Shown one piece after another: positions 8,871 through 17,683 of a stretch of DNA of 64,000 nt. This DNA comes from Ktedonobacter sp. SOSP1-85 (lineage in GTDB: Bacteria; Chloroflexota; Ktedonobacteria; Ktedonobacterales; Ktedonobacteraceae). A model generated the notes under the pieces. That model was not told the origin of the DNA and ran no database searches. It worked only from the letters and a program-made list of their open reading frames with translations. Each line of letters opens with the position of its first letter. Within the stretch, counting starts at the first letter, position 1. Location of the stretch: assembly GCF_016587415.1 (NCBI RefSeq), contig NZ_BNJI01000002.1, forward strand, positions 1,364,001 to 1,428,000, given 5' to 3'. The translations under genes and the position numbers were made by a program.

Positions 8871-9326
8871 TGGTTCGAGTCGAACCACGAAAAGTTCGAG
8901 CGTGAGCTTACAACGCTGCTCTGGCCGGGGGCATGTGAGACGATTCGGGCAGGCCAAACGCTGAATTTTGGTTGGCTATCGCTCGATGCGCGAGGTATTC
9001 AGGTTGACGAAACACATCAAACATTCTCCCAACCTGCTAAAGTGCCAAACACTCAAACGATAAACCCTGCCATGAGGGTGGCGCTGTACCAACTGGACCG
9101 CAAGCAGGTTTTGCGTGGTGTGTGTATCCAGCGTGAGGAACGCTTCCTCCCCTGGAGCGAGCTTGATCTGACCTGGATCGACGAGAGCAAAAGCACCCTC
9201 ATCATAAGTCGCAGGGGCCAATGTAAGCACTGGGCAATTGCTCCTCTCTATCACATCACTAATGCTGCTCTCTGCTTGCGTTTGATGGACCAACTCATAC
9301 GTGAGAAAGCACATGAACTTGCTTAA
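8871..9326 (+). pseudogene. DUF6585-type protein, C-terminal fragment
   Basis: An open frame without an N-terminus, running from just outside the left end of TnpB element 1. It reads through AGQTLNFGWLSLDARGI and PWSELDLTWIDESKSTLIIS, then WAIAPLYHITNAALCLRLMD. This matches the C-terminal part of the gene at 11118-11582 (GKPLVFPGLCI, PWIQVEQFEVSSEKLVIS, LPVQQIPNLCVLLALL). The DUF6585 name is from memory of the family and needs a domain search. The 5' part is missing. A GTG at 9042 is internal. Confidence 0.6.
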
Positions 9327-9357
9327 CGACAGTGATACTAAGAGAAAGAACGTAAAT

Positions 9358-9738
9358 ATGATCGATCACTCTGTACAGCTTAACCTCTCGCAAGCGCATG
9401 AGACCGCTCACCTGGGGGCTCTTACGAAAGTCCATGGCATGCGCAAAATGAAGCTCTCGGAGAAAATCGCGTTTGGGAGTTTGAGTGCGCTTTTTCTGGC
9501 GTGTGTGGGTGTCATGATTTGGGCTGAATTTTTCCTTTTTCCGGGGTCTGTTGGCGATATGTGGTCGTTTTCGCCATTTGATGCCATGGTATCTCTGGGG
9601 TGGCCGTTACTCGTGGTCGGTATCCAGCTTGGTATCCTCTACTTTACTTTGCATGATCATAAAATACTGCTCACACCCCTGCATCAGAGGATAAGCATCC
9701 ATCTTTACACGGAAGGCTTCCTGCTCCAATTAATGTAG
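9358..9738 (+). pseudogene. DUF6585-type protein, N-terminal part cut by TnpB element 2
   Basis: N-terminal half of a second DUF6585-like protein: a soluble start (LSQAHETAHLGALTKVHGM), two transmembrane helices (IAFGSLSALFLACVGVMIWA and LGWPLLVVGIQLGILYFTL), then RISIHLYTEGF. The frame stops within 12 codons, where TnpB element 2 begins. The matching C-terminal half resumes at 11118 on the same strand. Start codons at 9301 and 9313 are also possible. Confidence 0.65.
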
Positions 9739-9739
9739 T

Positions 9740-11100
9740 AAAACGTATGCAAGCATAGCTCTACGACACCTTTTGTTGTTCCTGTTTCATCCGTAGGAGC
9801 CTCAAGGCTGAAGCCTTTTTGGTCTTACCCCGCGTCCGCAGGCAAGTTTACGTCCTCGTCTGAGCCAATACCGGTGACGACTTGGTCAATGAGCCCGATC
9901 AAGTGAAGGGCTTCCCGCAGGATATTCTGGCTCACATTATGATCGCGATCTTGCGGGAACTGAAAATAGGGGCATGATGGATTCTGGCAGACAAAGGTGC
10001 GATCTTTGAGCGTCATCGCTTCCCACTTCCAGCCGCAGCAGTGGCAGATCTTACTCGAAGGAAAGAAGCGTCCCACCTTGATCACCTGTCCACCCCGCTG
10101 CTCTCCCTTCGCCCCGAGCAGGGAGAGCAGATTGCCCAATGCTGCGTCAGAGAACGAACGAGACAGCCGCCGATTCTTGAGCAGTCCCTTGAGGTTGAGG
10201 TCTTCGATGCCAATGCTTCCATAGCAATTGGCAAGCTTGGTGGTGAGCTTGTGGAGCACATCATCTCTCAGAGAGGTAATACGATAATGGAGTCGTGCCA
10301 CCTGTCTACGCGCTTTCTCGCGGTTTTTTGATCCCGGTTTGCGGCGATGCAGTCGCTTATTGGCCTGACGCAATTTTTTGAGCGCCGTTTTGAGGAAGGC
10401 TTGGTTCTCGACTCCCTCTCCTGTACTCAAGGTGGCCAATCGGTTCAGTCCGACATCGATACCAACAGCGGCTGGTTTCTTCGTCGGGATCGCATCTGGG
10501 AGTTCGACCTGGAGAGACACAAACCACCAGTCTGCTGTTTTCGTGATGCGTGCTCCGGTCACGCGACCTTTGAAGCGTAGATTTTCCGCCATGTTGACCC
10601 ATCCGAGCTTAGGAACCCACAGGCGGTGATCCCCCACCTCGAATTGATCGTTGGCAAGGTAAAAGGAGGCTTTGTTTTGTTTCTTGCTCTTGAACTTGGG
10701 GCGTTTGGCTTTGCCTTCAAAAAACGCGGTGAAGGCTTTTCCTAGATCGAGAAAGGGCTGATCTGAGGCGTTCTTCGTCACCTCCCATGTCCAGGGGAAT
10801 TGCACCCGCCGGATCGCGTTGAATTGCTTCTTGAGTTTCAAGGCAGTGGGTTTCTCCCCGGCTTCGTATTGGCGGTTCCATTCGGCCAGCGCCCAATTCC
10901 ACACAAAGCGAGCAACGCCTGCGGCACGAGCAAGGGCGTTGGCCTGCTCAGGTGCGGGATGCAGTCTGATCTTATGGGCGCGAATCATGCAGTTCTGCTC
11001 TTTCTCTTGCCTACTATTTTTTCAAGTATAGGACAAACGTTCTCATCTGTCAAGAAGCTCGAAAGTGTGGCGTCTTGCCCATGGTTGATCCCTTTTTCCC
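9740..11100 (-). mobile_element. TnpB-only element 2, inserted in a DUF6585-like gene
   Basis: The element separates the two halves of a DUF6585-like gene. Its right end (9775-9825) contains the GGCTTCAGCCTTGAGGCT-type hairpin expected of an omega RNA scaffold on the minus strand. The left end lies somewhere between 10989 and 11117; exact borders cannot be fixed because no second copy is present. Confidence 0.6.
9825..10988 (-). CDS. TnpB RNA-guided endonuclease
   Basis: Intact 387-residue TnpB. The N-terminal domain begins IRAHKIRLHPAPEQANALAR. The RuvC core has GIDVGLNRLATL (D), IGIEDLNLKGLL (E) and QDRDHNVSQNIL (D), with a zinc ribbon CHCCG...CQNPSC before the last motif. It would use an omega RNA from the 3' end of its own gene to cut target DNA. 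No TnpA accompanies it. It belongs to a different TnpB lineage from elements 1 and 3. Confidence 0.92.
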   Translation of the reverse strand: MIRAHKIRLHPAPEQANALARAAGVARFVWNWALAEWNRQYEAGEKPTALKLKKQFNAIRRVQFPWTWEVTKNASDQPFLDLGKAFTAFFEGKAKRPKFKSKKQNKASFYLANDQFEVGDHRLWVPKLGWVNMAENLRFKGRVTGARITKTADWWFVSLQVELPDAIPTKKPAAVGIDVGLNRLATLSTGEGVENQAFLKTALKKLRQANKRLHRRKPGSKNREKARRQVARLHYRITSLRDDVLHKLTTKLANCYGSIGIEDLNLKGLLKNRRLSRSFSDAALGNLLSLLGAKGEQRGGQVIKVGRFFPSSKICHCCGWKWEAMTLKDRTFVCQNPSCPYFQFPQDRDHNVSQNILREALHLIGLIDQVVTGIGSDEDVNLPADAG

Positions 11101-11117
11101 ACTTTTTGGGGAACAGT

Positions 11118-11582
11118 TGCATTCTCTATCGAGAGGGACGCAAGCGACAGATCGTTGCCTGGGAGCAGGTCAGGTTTATCCAGAGACAGGTCGCATACAT
11201 ATGGGGAAAGCCGCAGGGCTTTTATCTGGTGCAACTTGTAGATGGCTCACAGATAGCGCCAGGGTTGCTTATCGCGGATATTGAAGAGCTGGGTGACGCG
11301 ATTGAGCAAGAGATGACTCGACTGTTTCTGCCCACATTCCTGGCTGACTATGAGGCGGGTAAACCCCTTGTCTTTCCAGGGCTCTGCATTACCAATCAGT
11401 ATATAAGTAGCAGCGAGGAGAAAATTCCTTGGATCCAGGTAGAGCAGTTCGAGGTGAGCAGCGAGAAGTTAGTTATCAGTGAGCGAGGCTCATCTCAAGC
11501 CCGGCTTTCGCTCCCGGTTCAGCAGATCCCCAACCTCTGCGTCCTGCTTGCGCTGTTAGAGCATATTGGGAAGCATGTTTGA
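11118..11582 (+). pseudogene. DUF6585-type protein, C-terminal part
   Basis: Continuation of the gene begun at 9358: ILYREGRKRQIVAWEQVRF, then GDAIEQEMTRLFLPTFLADY, GKPLVFPGLCITNQYI and LPVQQIPNLCVLLALLEHIG. The repeated pattern of an EGR.RQIVAWEQ strand followed by a PW...V second half is typical of these proteins. It has no start codon of its own and is separated from its 5' half by TnpB element 2. Confidence 0.65.
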
Positions 11583-11660
11583 GTCTTTTGGGAAGGTGCG
11601 CCAGCACCTCCCTGATCCTTTCGAAGAGAGCGTTTTTATTGGGGAGTTCGCTCGCGCCAT

Positions 11661-12180
11661 TCATGCACGAGCAGAGAATAGGTGGCCGGCCATATCGATC
11701 AGCTGGCCTTCATGCTCCCAGCTTTTGCGACGGACGCCTTCAAAGGTAAAGCCCAAGCGCTCTGCAACGGCACGTGAGCGGCTGTTGCGCACATCAGCTT
11801 GGAGACCTACGCGATTGACGTGGAGGAGATCAAAGGCATAGTGCAGCATAGCTTTAAGTGCCCGCGTCATCAAACCTCGCCCTGTGGCACCTTGACCGAG
11901 CCAGTAACCAACCTCGGTTGAGCGGATGTGAGGATCGATAGGAAAAAAGAGAATACCACCAACCATACGCCCATTGAGCCAGATCCCCACCCAGGGAATA
12001 CCGTCATCGCAGAAGCGTATGAGGCCGCGTTTGATGAAATTCTGCGCATCCTCCAAGGTCCGTATAGTTGTGCCCCAGCCCAGCCATTCAGCAAGGTAAA
12101 CACGATTCTCAGCAACAAATGCAAGAAACTCAGGAGCATGACGCATCTCAAGAATTTGCAGGGACGCTCCATCACCTAAT
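11661..12180 (-). pseudogene. GNAT acetyltransferase, N-terminus truncated
   Basis: RimJ/RimL-type N-acetyltransferase. The acetyl-CoA motif appears as EVGYWLGQGATGRGLMTRAL, followed by VNRVGLQADVRNSRSRAVAERLGFTFEGVRR. The first ATG is at 12146, but the family-like sequence continues upstream in frame (LQILEMRHAPEF, expected as LRLLEPRHAPEL) to about 12180, where it meets an IS701-type end. The normal first 10-15 residues are missing. It may still be translated from 12146. Confidence 0.75.
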
Positions 12181-12196
12181 CCCTCTTTTGTCAGGG
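12177..12196. repeat. Solo IS701-type terminal repeat (scar)
   Basis: Contains CCCTCTTTTGTCAGGG preceded by CTAA, matching the left end of the IS701 element at 17684 (CTAA target, CCCTCTTTTGTCAGGG). Only one end remains here, between two truncated genes. Confidence 0.6.
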
Positions 12197-12547
12197 GAAG
12201 TCATGGAAGAGGCTGGTCTGGATCTGCACCAGGCTCAGGAAGTACGTTTTGCCGGACTGGTTAGCTGGCCGGTCTCGACGGATCTCACCGGAGCACGTAT
12301 GGGCATGTACGCCTTTCTGGCGCGCCTGACTCCTGATTATCCGCTCTGGCCTGATCGTGTCACAGAGGAAGGCGTCCTGTCCTGGAAGGTGTTAGACTGG
12401 GTGTGTGATCAGAATAATCCCCTGGTTGTGAATAATATCCCCCACTTTTTGCCCATGATGCTGGCTGAGCAACAATCGCAGGAGTACTGCTGCTCTGCTC
12501 ACAATGGGCGTGTGCAAATGGTGATCAGTGCTTTATCGACGCAGTGA
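12197..12547 (+). pseudogene. Nudix hydrolase, C-terminal fragment
   Basis: An open frame that begins in the middle of a Nudix box (EVMEEAGLDL) and continues with VRFAGLVSWPVST and ARMGMYAFLARLTPDYPLWP to a normal stop. The glycine-rich first half of the box and everything before it are missing, cut at the IS701-type scar. Non-functional as it stands. Confidence 0.75.
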
Positions 12548-12776
12548 TCACCACTGATCTGCGCCAAAGCAACAGGTTTCAGCTACGCTCTGCGTTCTGG
12601 GCAGGAGCCTGGCGATCCCCTTTTCACAGAGACGCGGAGCGACCTTCAGTTACCATTCATCCCTGAGAGCCCAGACAAGCTCTTCTACAATCTCATTGCG
12701 CATGTCGTGGGCAGGGGAAACCCCTGCGCCCCCTTTCCCTAACACCTCTTGTTTTTCTGCACTAGCCATCGATATG

Positions 12777-12955
12777 CCCACGGGATGCGCAACGAGGTGG
12801 ATCTTCAGCTGAGGTGGCTTCGCAGGCCAATTTAATGTTCTCACTTTTGCTGGTAAGGACTCAACAATACTTCTGCCTTAGAGAAATAACGAAGCAATGA
12901 GAGACGCTTTCAAGCCAGTTTACGGCTGAGGTAAAACTCGTTGCGCATCCCGTGG
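12777..12955. repeat. MITE related to the 52.1-54.3 kb transposon
   Basis: A 179-bp non-coding unit whose ends (CCCACGGGATGCGCAACGAG from the left; the same motif, minus one C, inverted from the right) match those of the large DDE element at 52133-54313. GATATG flanks it on both sides (12771-12776 and 12956-12961), a 6-bp target duplication. A degenerate solo end lies near 12692. No coding capacity. Confidence 0.85.
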
Positions 12956-13031
12956 GATATGAGTAATATTCGTGATCAGAAAACGAGGAAGCTAAAAAGA
13001 AAGAGCAGCCATTGAAAACAGCCTTGTCTGT

Positions 13032-13074
13032 TAAAAATATGTAACCTCTGTTCGTAGAACAGAGGTTACATATC
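13032..13074 (-). terminator. Rho-independent terminator of the GH5 gene
   Basis: A perfect 17-bp stem (13037-13053 and 13057-13073) with a 3-base loop. On the minus strand it is followed by a run of T. It lies about 45 bases after the GH5 stop codon. Confidence 0.85.
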
Positions 13075-13119
13075 CTGATATTGCCGAGCACTATTTCTGC
13101 GGGAGAACCAGTAGGATTA

Positions 13120-14154
13120 TTAGAGACCGTAAGAGTGTTTGAGGCGACTCACGCCTGAAGCATTATTGTTAGTAAGCGTGAGATCGGTACCGCTACCATT
13201 GAGCGTTTCCATGCTATAGCCATCGCCATTGCGCAGTCCGGGCCAGTACACCGAGCCCAGATGCCAGGAGCGCATGAGGTCCGTGCCAGCCTGAACATAG
13301 GCGATATAGCCGTTATTATTGATCGGACCATTGTAGTCCCATCCTGAAGTCATTGGAGCTCCCCACTCATCAACGACGGTACGATAGGCGCAGGAGCCAA
13401 TACGGGCCTTGAAATCATTGATCCAGGCGTCGTAGCTTATCTGGTTAGGATTCCAGAAGCCATAGTTGTGGAGAGAGACGAAGGTACCGTCTAAGCGGCT
13501 GTCCGCGCAGACAGAGGTAACATGGTCATTATAGCCAGCGCCGCTCACAAAGATCTGGCTTCTGGAGACTAAGGGATAAGTGTTGATCCACTGAACGACG
13601 ATGTTGGTCCATTCGCTATCGCTGTAGCCATGTGGCTCGTTCATCGGCTCGTAGTAGACCAGTTTGTTGCTATGATACTTGTTGGTGACCGTTTTCCACA
13701 TTTGCCAGAAGGTTGTTAGATCGTCAATCTTGCCGTCCTGGAACGAGCCAGTGCCCTCCCAGTAGCTCAAGATCACCTTGAAGCCCTGGTCTGTAGCGGC
13801 TTTGATCGCGCCAGTATACGCATTCCAGAACTGGCCGTTCACGCTATATGGATTGATCGGCAGTCTCACCGTGTTCGCGCTGAGATTCGTCGCGAACCCT
13901 TTGATAATCGCGCGCGCTTTTGCATAAGTCACAGCATAATTGTCCGAGGCCGAGAGGCCTGAAGGGACCACCGCATCATTGGCGAAGTTATCTCGTGGGT
14001 CAGCCCAGTTCACGCCATGAAACTGGTCAGGTGTAACGACATTGCCTGTAGACGCATGTGCGGTTGGCATGTTGATCGCCTGCGTTATGAAAAGCATAGC
14101 CATCATCAGGGCTGCTCCCACACACGCGAGTCGCATTTTACGCTGCTGAAACAT
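13120..14154 (-). CDS. Secreted glycoside hydrolase family 5 enzyme
   Basis: About 344 residues. An N-terminal signal peptide (RKMRLACVGAALMMAMLFIT then a cleavage-like AHAS) is followed by a GH5 (beta/alpha)8 catalytic domain. Visible landmarks are FHGVNWADPR, NTVRLPINPYS, the acid/base glutamate in YYEPMNEPHG, the HNYG histidine and the nucleophile glutamate in TVVDEWGAP. It probably hydrolyses a plant or fungal beta-glucan or mannan outside the cell. ATG at 14154 is preferred, with AAGGAG 10 bases upstream; ATG at 14163 overlaps that site. The LacI regulator lies just upstream on the same strand. Confidence 0.9.
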   Translation of the reverse strand: MFQQRKMRLACVGAALMMAMLFITQAINMPTAHASTGNVVTPDQFHGVNWADPRDNFANDAVVPSGLSASDNYAVTYAKARAIIKGFATNLSANTVRLPINPYSVNGQFWNAYTGAIKAATDQGFKVILSYWEGTGSFQDGKIDDLTTFWQMWKTVTNKYHSNKLVYYEPMNEPHGYSDSEWTNIVVQWINTYPLVSRSQIFVSGAGYNDHVTSVCADSRLDGTFVSLHNYGFWNPNQISYDAWINDFKARIGSCAYRTVVDEWGAPMTSGWDYNGPINNNGYIAYVQAGTDLMRSWHLGSVYWPGLRNGDGYSMETLNGSGTDLTLTNNNASGVSRLKHSYGL

Positions 14155-14440
14155 ACTATTCATACTCCTTGTAGATCAGACACCATCAATGTGTCCTGTA
14201 GACTGAAGATATATCAAAATATCTCCTTCACTCCTTGAAATCAGTCCATCTATCAGCTCATCATAGAGCGCATAGATTGGGAAAGTAATGAAATTTTATG
14301 TACTGAAAACCTGCTAGAGGCCTATGCAGCAAAAAACTTACCTATTTGTGGCGATCAACATCCTCCTTTCAAAACAAACACCAGAGCATGGTTGTGTGCG
14401 TAGCCACCCGCCTCTAAACATGTGGCTCCATCCCACACGA

Positions 14441-15475
14441 TTACCTGGTGGCAGGTGGAGCGGACGAATTCCTGATGATCAAGCTCGTCGAGAGAACCGT
14501 GCGGCACTCAACAGCCGGGGCTCCACCAATCAAAGCGGTCAGATTACGAACCGCCTGCATGCTGATCTCCAGGATCGGTTGATGAACCGTCGTCAAGCCA
14601 CCCGCAATCAGATCTGCATGAGCGATATCATCGAATCCCACCAGTGAGATGTCATCGGGAATACGCCAATGCAGCGCATGCAGGATACTCGCCACAGCGC
14701 CAGCCGTCATATCATTGGGCGTGAAAATCGCGGTGACGGCATCTGGTAGCTGCAACAACCGCTCAATCTTCTCCTGCTCGATACCAATCACATGCCATTC
14801 AGGCCGGAACATCGCCTGAGCCTCGCGCAACGCCTGCTCATAGCCCTGGAAACGAGCCAGGAAATGTGGATGCTCAAATACCGGTGATGGTTCCACATAC
14901 GCAATACGCCGATGACCAAGATCCAACAGATGCCGAACCGCTTGATAAGCGCCCGCGCGATGATCCACATCAACAAAGCCAACGGTATCTGGAACCTCCT
15001 GCGTCCACACCGCCACCACTGGAAGTGGAGAGCGTGCGAGCAGGCTCAACAAAAGTTCTTCATGGTGTGGCGTAGACGAGCGCACCAGCAGACCCTCAAT
15101 GCGTCCATCCAGATAGCGAGCCACATCCGCGATCGAACTGCTCCTCTCTCGTGGATAGACAACCATTCCCGGCAGATCATACGTGGCCACCGCCTCCATC
15201 AGCCCGATCAGAAAAGCTCCATCTAAAGTCAGCGCCGCCGCCGCCGGATACGTCTCCTGGCCCAACACAATCCCAATCTCACGAGTGCGCTGAGTACGCA
15301 AATTACGAGCAACGGCATTTGGAATATAGCCAAGCTGTGAAGCCGAACGCCGCACACGCTCAATCGTGTGTGTCGGAATCTGATGAGCCGCGGCACTGCC
15401 ACTCAGAATCTTCGAGACTGTCGAGATACTAACGCCAGCATGAGCCGCCACATCTCGCATCCTCACAATGGCCAT
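14441..15475 (-). CDS. LacI-family transcriptional regulator
   Basis: A 344-residue LacI/GalR repressor. Residues 1-50 form the DNA-binding domain (MRDVAAHAGVSISTVSKILSG), then the hinge YIPNAVARNLRT and a periplasmic-binding-like sugar sensor (GRIEGLLVRSS, DVDHRAGAYQAVRHLLDLGH, DDISLVGFDDIAHADL). It is on the same strand and about 285 bp upstream of the GH5 gene, so control of that glycosidase by a sugar inducer is likely. Upstream at about 15510 is AAATCGATT, a symmetric site that could be an autoregulatory operator; that is a guess. Confidence 0.93.
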   Translation of the reverse strand: MAIVRMRDVAAHAGVSISTVSKILSGSAAAHQIPTHTIERVRRSASQLGYIPNAVARNLRTQRTREIGIVLGQETYPAAAALTLDGAFLIGLMEAVATYDLPGMVVYPRERSSSIADVARYLDGRIEGLLVRSSTPHHEELLLSLLARSPLPVVAVWTQEVPDTVGFVDVDHRAGAYQAVRHLLDLGHRRIAYVEPSPVFEHPHFLARFQGYEQALREAQAMFRPEWHVIGIEQEKIERLLQLPDAVTAIFTPNDMTAGAVASILHALHWRIPDDISLVGFDDIAHADLIAGGLTTVHQPILEISMQAVRNLTALIGGAPAVECRTVLSTSLIIRNSSAPPATR

Positions 15476-15955
15476 TTCACGCTCCTCGTGAGCAAAAAAT
15501 ATTGGGAAATCGATTGCGTAACTCTATTGTACAAGATTACTTAGAAATAATAAGTATGTCAAGGCTATTCTTTTGAAGATCCAACTACTGGAATTAAAAC
15601 CAGCACCCCTAGTATTCCATCTACCCCTCATAGAGGTATGGCAACAACATCCTGTTGTATTGAAGAGGTTGAGGACACGGAGATGAATGATGGCTGAGAG
15701 CGTGTTTGCTTCTCATGAAAGCGGCATTCTCCTATGTATGCAAACGTAGAGCGAGAAGATGAAAGCGGCAACTGATCTCATCAATCTCTGCAGTTCATAT
15801 GATAGAGCACGCTGTTACAGTGACTTTCGCTCTGGCGGCTGGCGTAATGATGAGAAGCAAACACGCTCTCAGGTGCGCGCAACTGTTATTGCCAGGTACT
15901 GGCTTCCTTGAACAGTGCGGAGGCAAGCAGGGAACTACGCCTGGCCGTCTGATCT
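15476..15955. other. Intergenic region with a palindromic repeat
   Basis: No gene is evident. The region holds the LacI promoter side and the 179-bp inverted-repeat unit listed separately, and ends at the IS3 left repeat. Confidence 0.6.
15694..15872. repeat. MITE-like unit with perfect 23-bp inverted repeats
   Basis: Bases 15694-15716 are exactly reverse-complementary to 15850-15872, each starting CTGAGAGCGTGTTTGCTTCT from the outside. The 133-bp centre is non-coding. No clear target duplication. Confidence 0.8.
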
Positions 15956-16021
15956 TGCCCCGATTTGAAAGAGTCCCTAAAGCTGAGATATACTCGAAGC
16001 AGATCAGAAAGGGGCTTAGCC

Positions 16022-16318
16022 ATGGGAAAAATCCAAAAGGTCTATACAAAAGAATTCAAAGAGGAAGCCGTGCGGTTGGTGGAAACCTCAGGCAAGCCAA
16101 TTGCGCAAATCGCTCGTGAGCTGGGCATCTCCGACAGTGCGATTCATAATTGGCGCAAAGAATTGGCAGAACATGGGAAAGAAGCCTTTCCAGGCAAGGG
16201 GCATCAAACAGCACTCGAAGAGGAAAATCGTCGATTGAAACGTGAAGTCGAGAGGCTTCAACAGGAGCGTGATATCCTAAAAAAAGCAGTGAGCATCTTC
16301 TCACGGGAATCCAAATGA
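16022..16318 (+). CDS. IS3 OrfA (helix-turn-helix subunit)
   Basis: A 98-residue OrfA with a transposase_8-type helix-turn-helix (FKEEAVRLVETSGKPIAQIA, ELGISDSAIHNWRKEL) and a C-terminal leucine-zipper-like coil (LEEENRRLKREVERLQQERD). It binds the element ends. Its stop overlaps the ATG of OrfB (ATGA at 16315), indicating coupled translation rather than the usual IS3 frameshift. A longer frame opens upstream without a ribosome site. Confidence 0.92.
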   Translation: MGKIQKVYTKEFKEEAVRLVETSGKPIAQIARELGISDSAIHNWRKELAEHGKEAFPGKGHQTALEEENRRLKREVERLQQERDILKKAVSIFSRESK

Positions 16319-17202
16319 AATATCAGTTTATTAAGCAACACAAGGACGAATTTCCCATTGTTGTCATGTGCAGTGTGCTTGGAATCTCGGAAAGTGGCTT
16401 TTATGCCTGGCGCAAACGTTCAACTTGCCAGCGCAAACGAGAAGATGCTCAGTTAAAGCAAAAGATACGGCAGGTGTTTGTCGCGCATCAAGGACGATAC
16501 GGAAGCCCACGCATCCTGAGGGAACTGCGTGATGAAGGGACCAACTGCTCGCGGAAACGAATTGCCAGGCTCATGAATCAGGAGAACCTTTCTGCGAGGC
16601 GCAAGCGACGACGGGTTATCACCACCACACGAGATCCAAGGCATCCAGTTGCTCCCAACCTCTTAGATCGGGATTTTCATGCGGAAGCCCCCAACAAAAA
16701 ATGGGTCACAGACATCACGTATATTCCCACTCGGCAAGGGTGGCTGTATCTTGCAGTGATATTGGATCTCTATTCTCGAATGGTTGTTGGATGGTCGATG
16801 TCGAGCACATGTGATGAGCAGTTAGTAGAACGGGCACTTACTCAAGCCCTGGCCCGCCGTCATCCTCAAGCTGGATTACTGCATCACAGTGATAGAGGGA
16901 GTCAATACACTTCAAGAGCGTATCAGGCGTGTTTAGAACGATGCGGTATCCAAGCAAGTATGTCGCGGAAAGGCAATTGTTGGGATAATGCTGCGATGGA
17001 AAGTTTTTTCGGAACCTTAAAAGATGAATGTGTAGGAACGCTTGTCTATTCAACTCACGATGAAGCACGATTAGCGCTCTTTACCTATCTGGAAACGTAT
17101 TACAATCGAGTTCGTCGACATTCTACACTTGGATATGTGAGCCCACTCACGTATGAACAGATGGCGAAGAAATATCGTAAAGTAACGTTAGATAACGTTT
17201 GA
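16315..17202 (+). CDS. IS3 OrfB transposase
   Basis: A 295-residue IS3 OrfB with an HTH_21-like N-terminus (GRYGSPRILRELRDEG) and an rve integrase core. Catalytic residues are D in WVTDITYI, D in HHSDRGSQYTS and E in NAAMESFFGTLKDE, followed by the YYNRVRRHSTLGYVSP motif. Full length and apparently active. Confidence 0.95.
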   Translation: MKYQFIKQHKDEFPIVVMCSVLGISESGFYAWRKRSTCQRKREDAQLKQKIRQVFVAHQGRYGSPRILRELRDEGTNCSRKRIARLMNQENLSARRKRRRVITTTRDPRHPVAPNLLDRDFHAEAPNKKWVTDITYIPTRQGWLYLAVILDLYSRMVVGWSMSSTCDEQLVERALTQALARRHPQAGLLHHSDRGSQYTSRAYQACLERCGIQASMSRKGNCWDNAAMESFFGTLKDECVGTLVYSTHDEARLALFTYLETYYNRVRRHSTLGYVSPLTYEQMAKKYRKVTLDNV

Positions 17203-17314
17203 CGTATTACCATTTTTATGTTAGAATACAAGCTCAAACGTTACGTTGCGTTACGTAAAAACGTTCTTCACTCTCCTCATCTCAAACCTCTAGAGACTCT
17301 ATGAAATCGGGGCA

Positions 17315-17683
17315 AGCTCACTCTCCTTTGGCGTGTAGGGTCTTCCCTGCTCAAGCCATCAGGTGATGGCTTCCACCAACATCGTGGGCACCAGGGCTGG
17401 ATATAGTATTTCAAACTGACGAAGTAACTCACACCCATGCAGATAACAATCACAGTTTTTTTGTCCAGTTTGTGGTTCCTCTGAGAAAGAAGAGAGGCGC
17501 GTCCTTCTCTCTTTCACTTCAGGTACTCTTCCAAAGTGGGTCAATCCCAAACCGCGTTGCCTGGATAAAACATACTCTCATCCTTTCTAGGCCATCATAC
17601 ATGTAAAGAAATGAGCAAATCTTCAAAAAAGGAACGTCTTTTTCGGAGAAATGGACAATCATTGTCCACCGACAACATCCTAA
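17315..17683. other. Spacer with an unidentified transposase-like remnant
   Basis: No intact gene. On the minus strand, 17359-17550 reads 63 codons ending CDCYLHGCELLRQFEILYPA, which looks like the tail of a larger protein whose start was removed, possibly by the IS701 insertion at 17684. I cannot name the family. Confidence 0.35.

Larger units (their letters stand above)
15956..17314 (+). mobile_element. IS3-family element
   Basis: Two overlapping transposase genes lie between imperfect inverted repeats beginning TGCCCCGATTT at 15956 and, inverted, ending at 17314. After the second gene the element has about 110 non-coding bases with repeated ACGTTACGT-like motifs. No target duplication was recognised. 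Confidence 0.85.
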
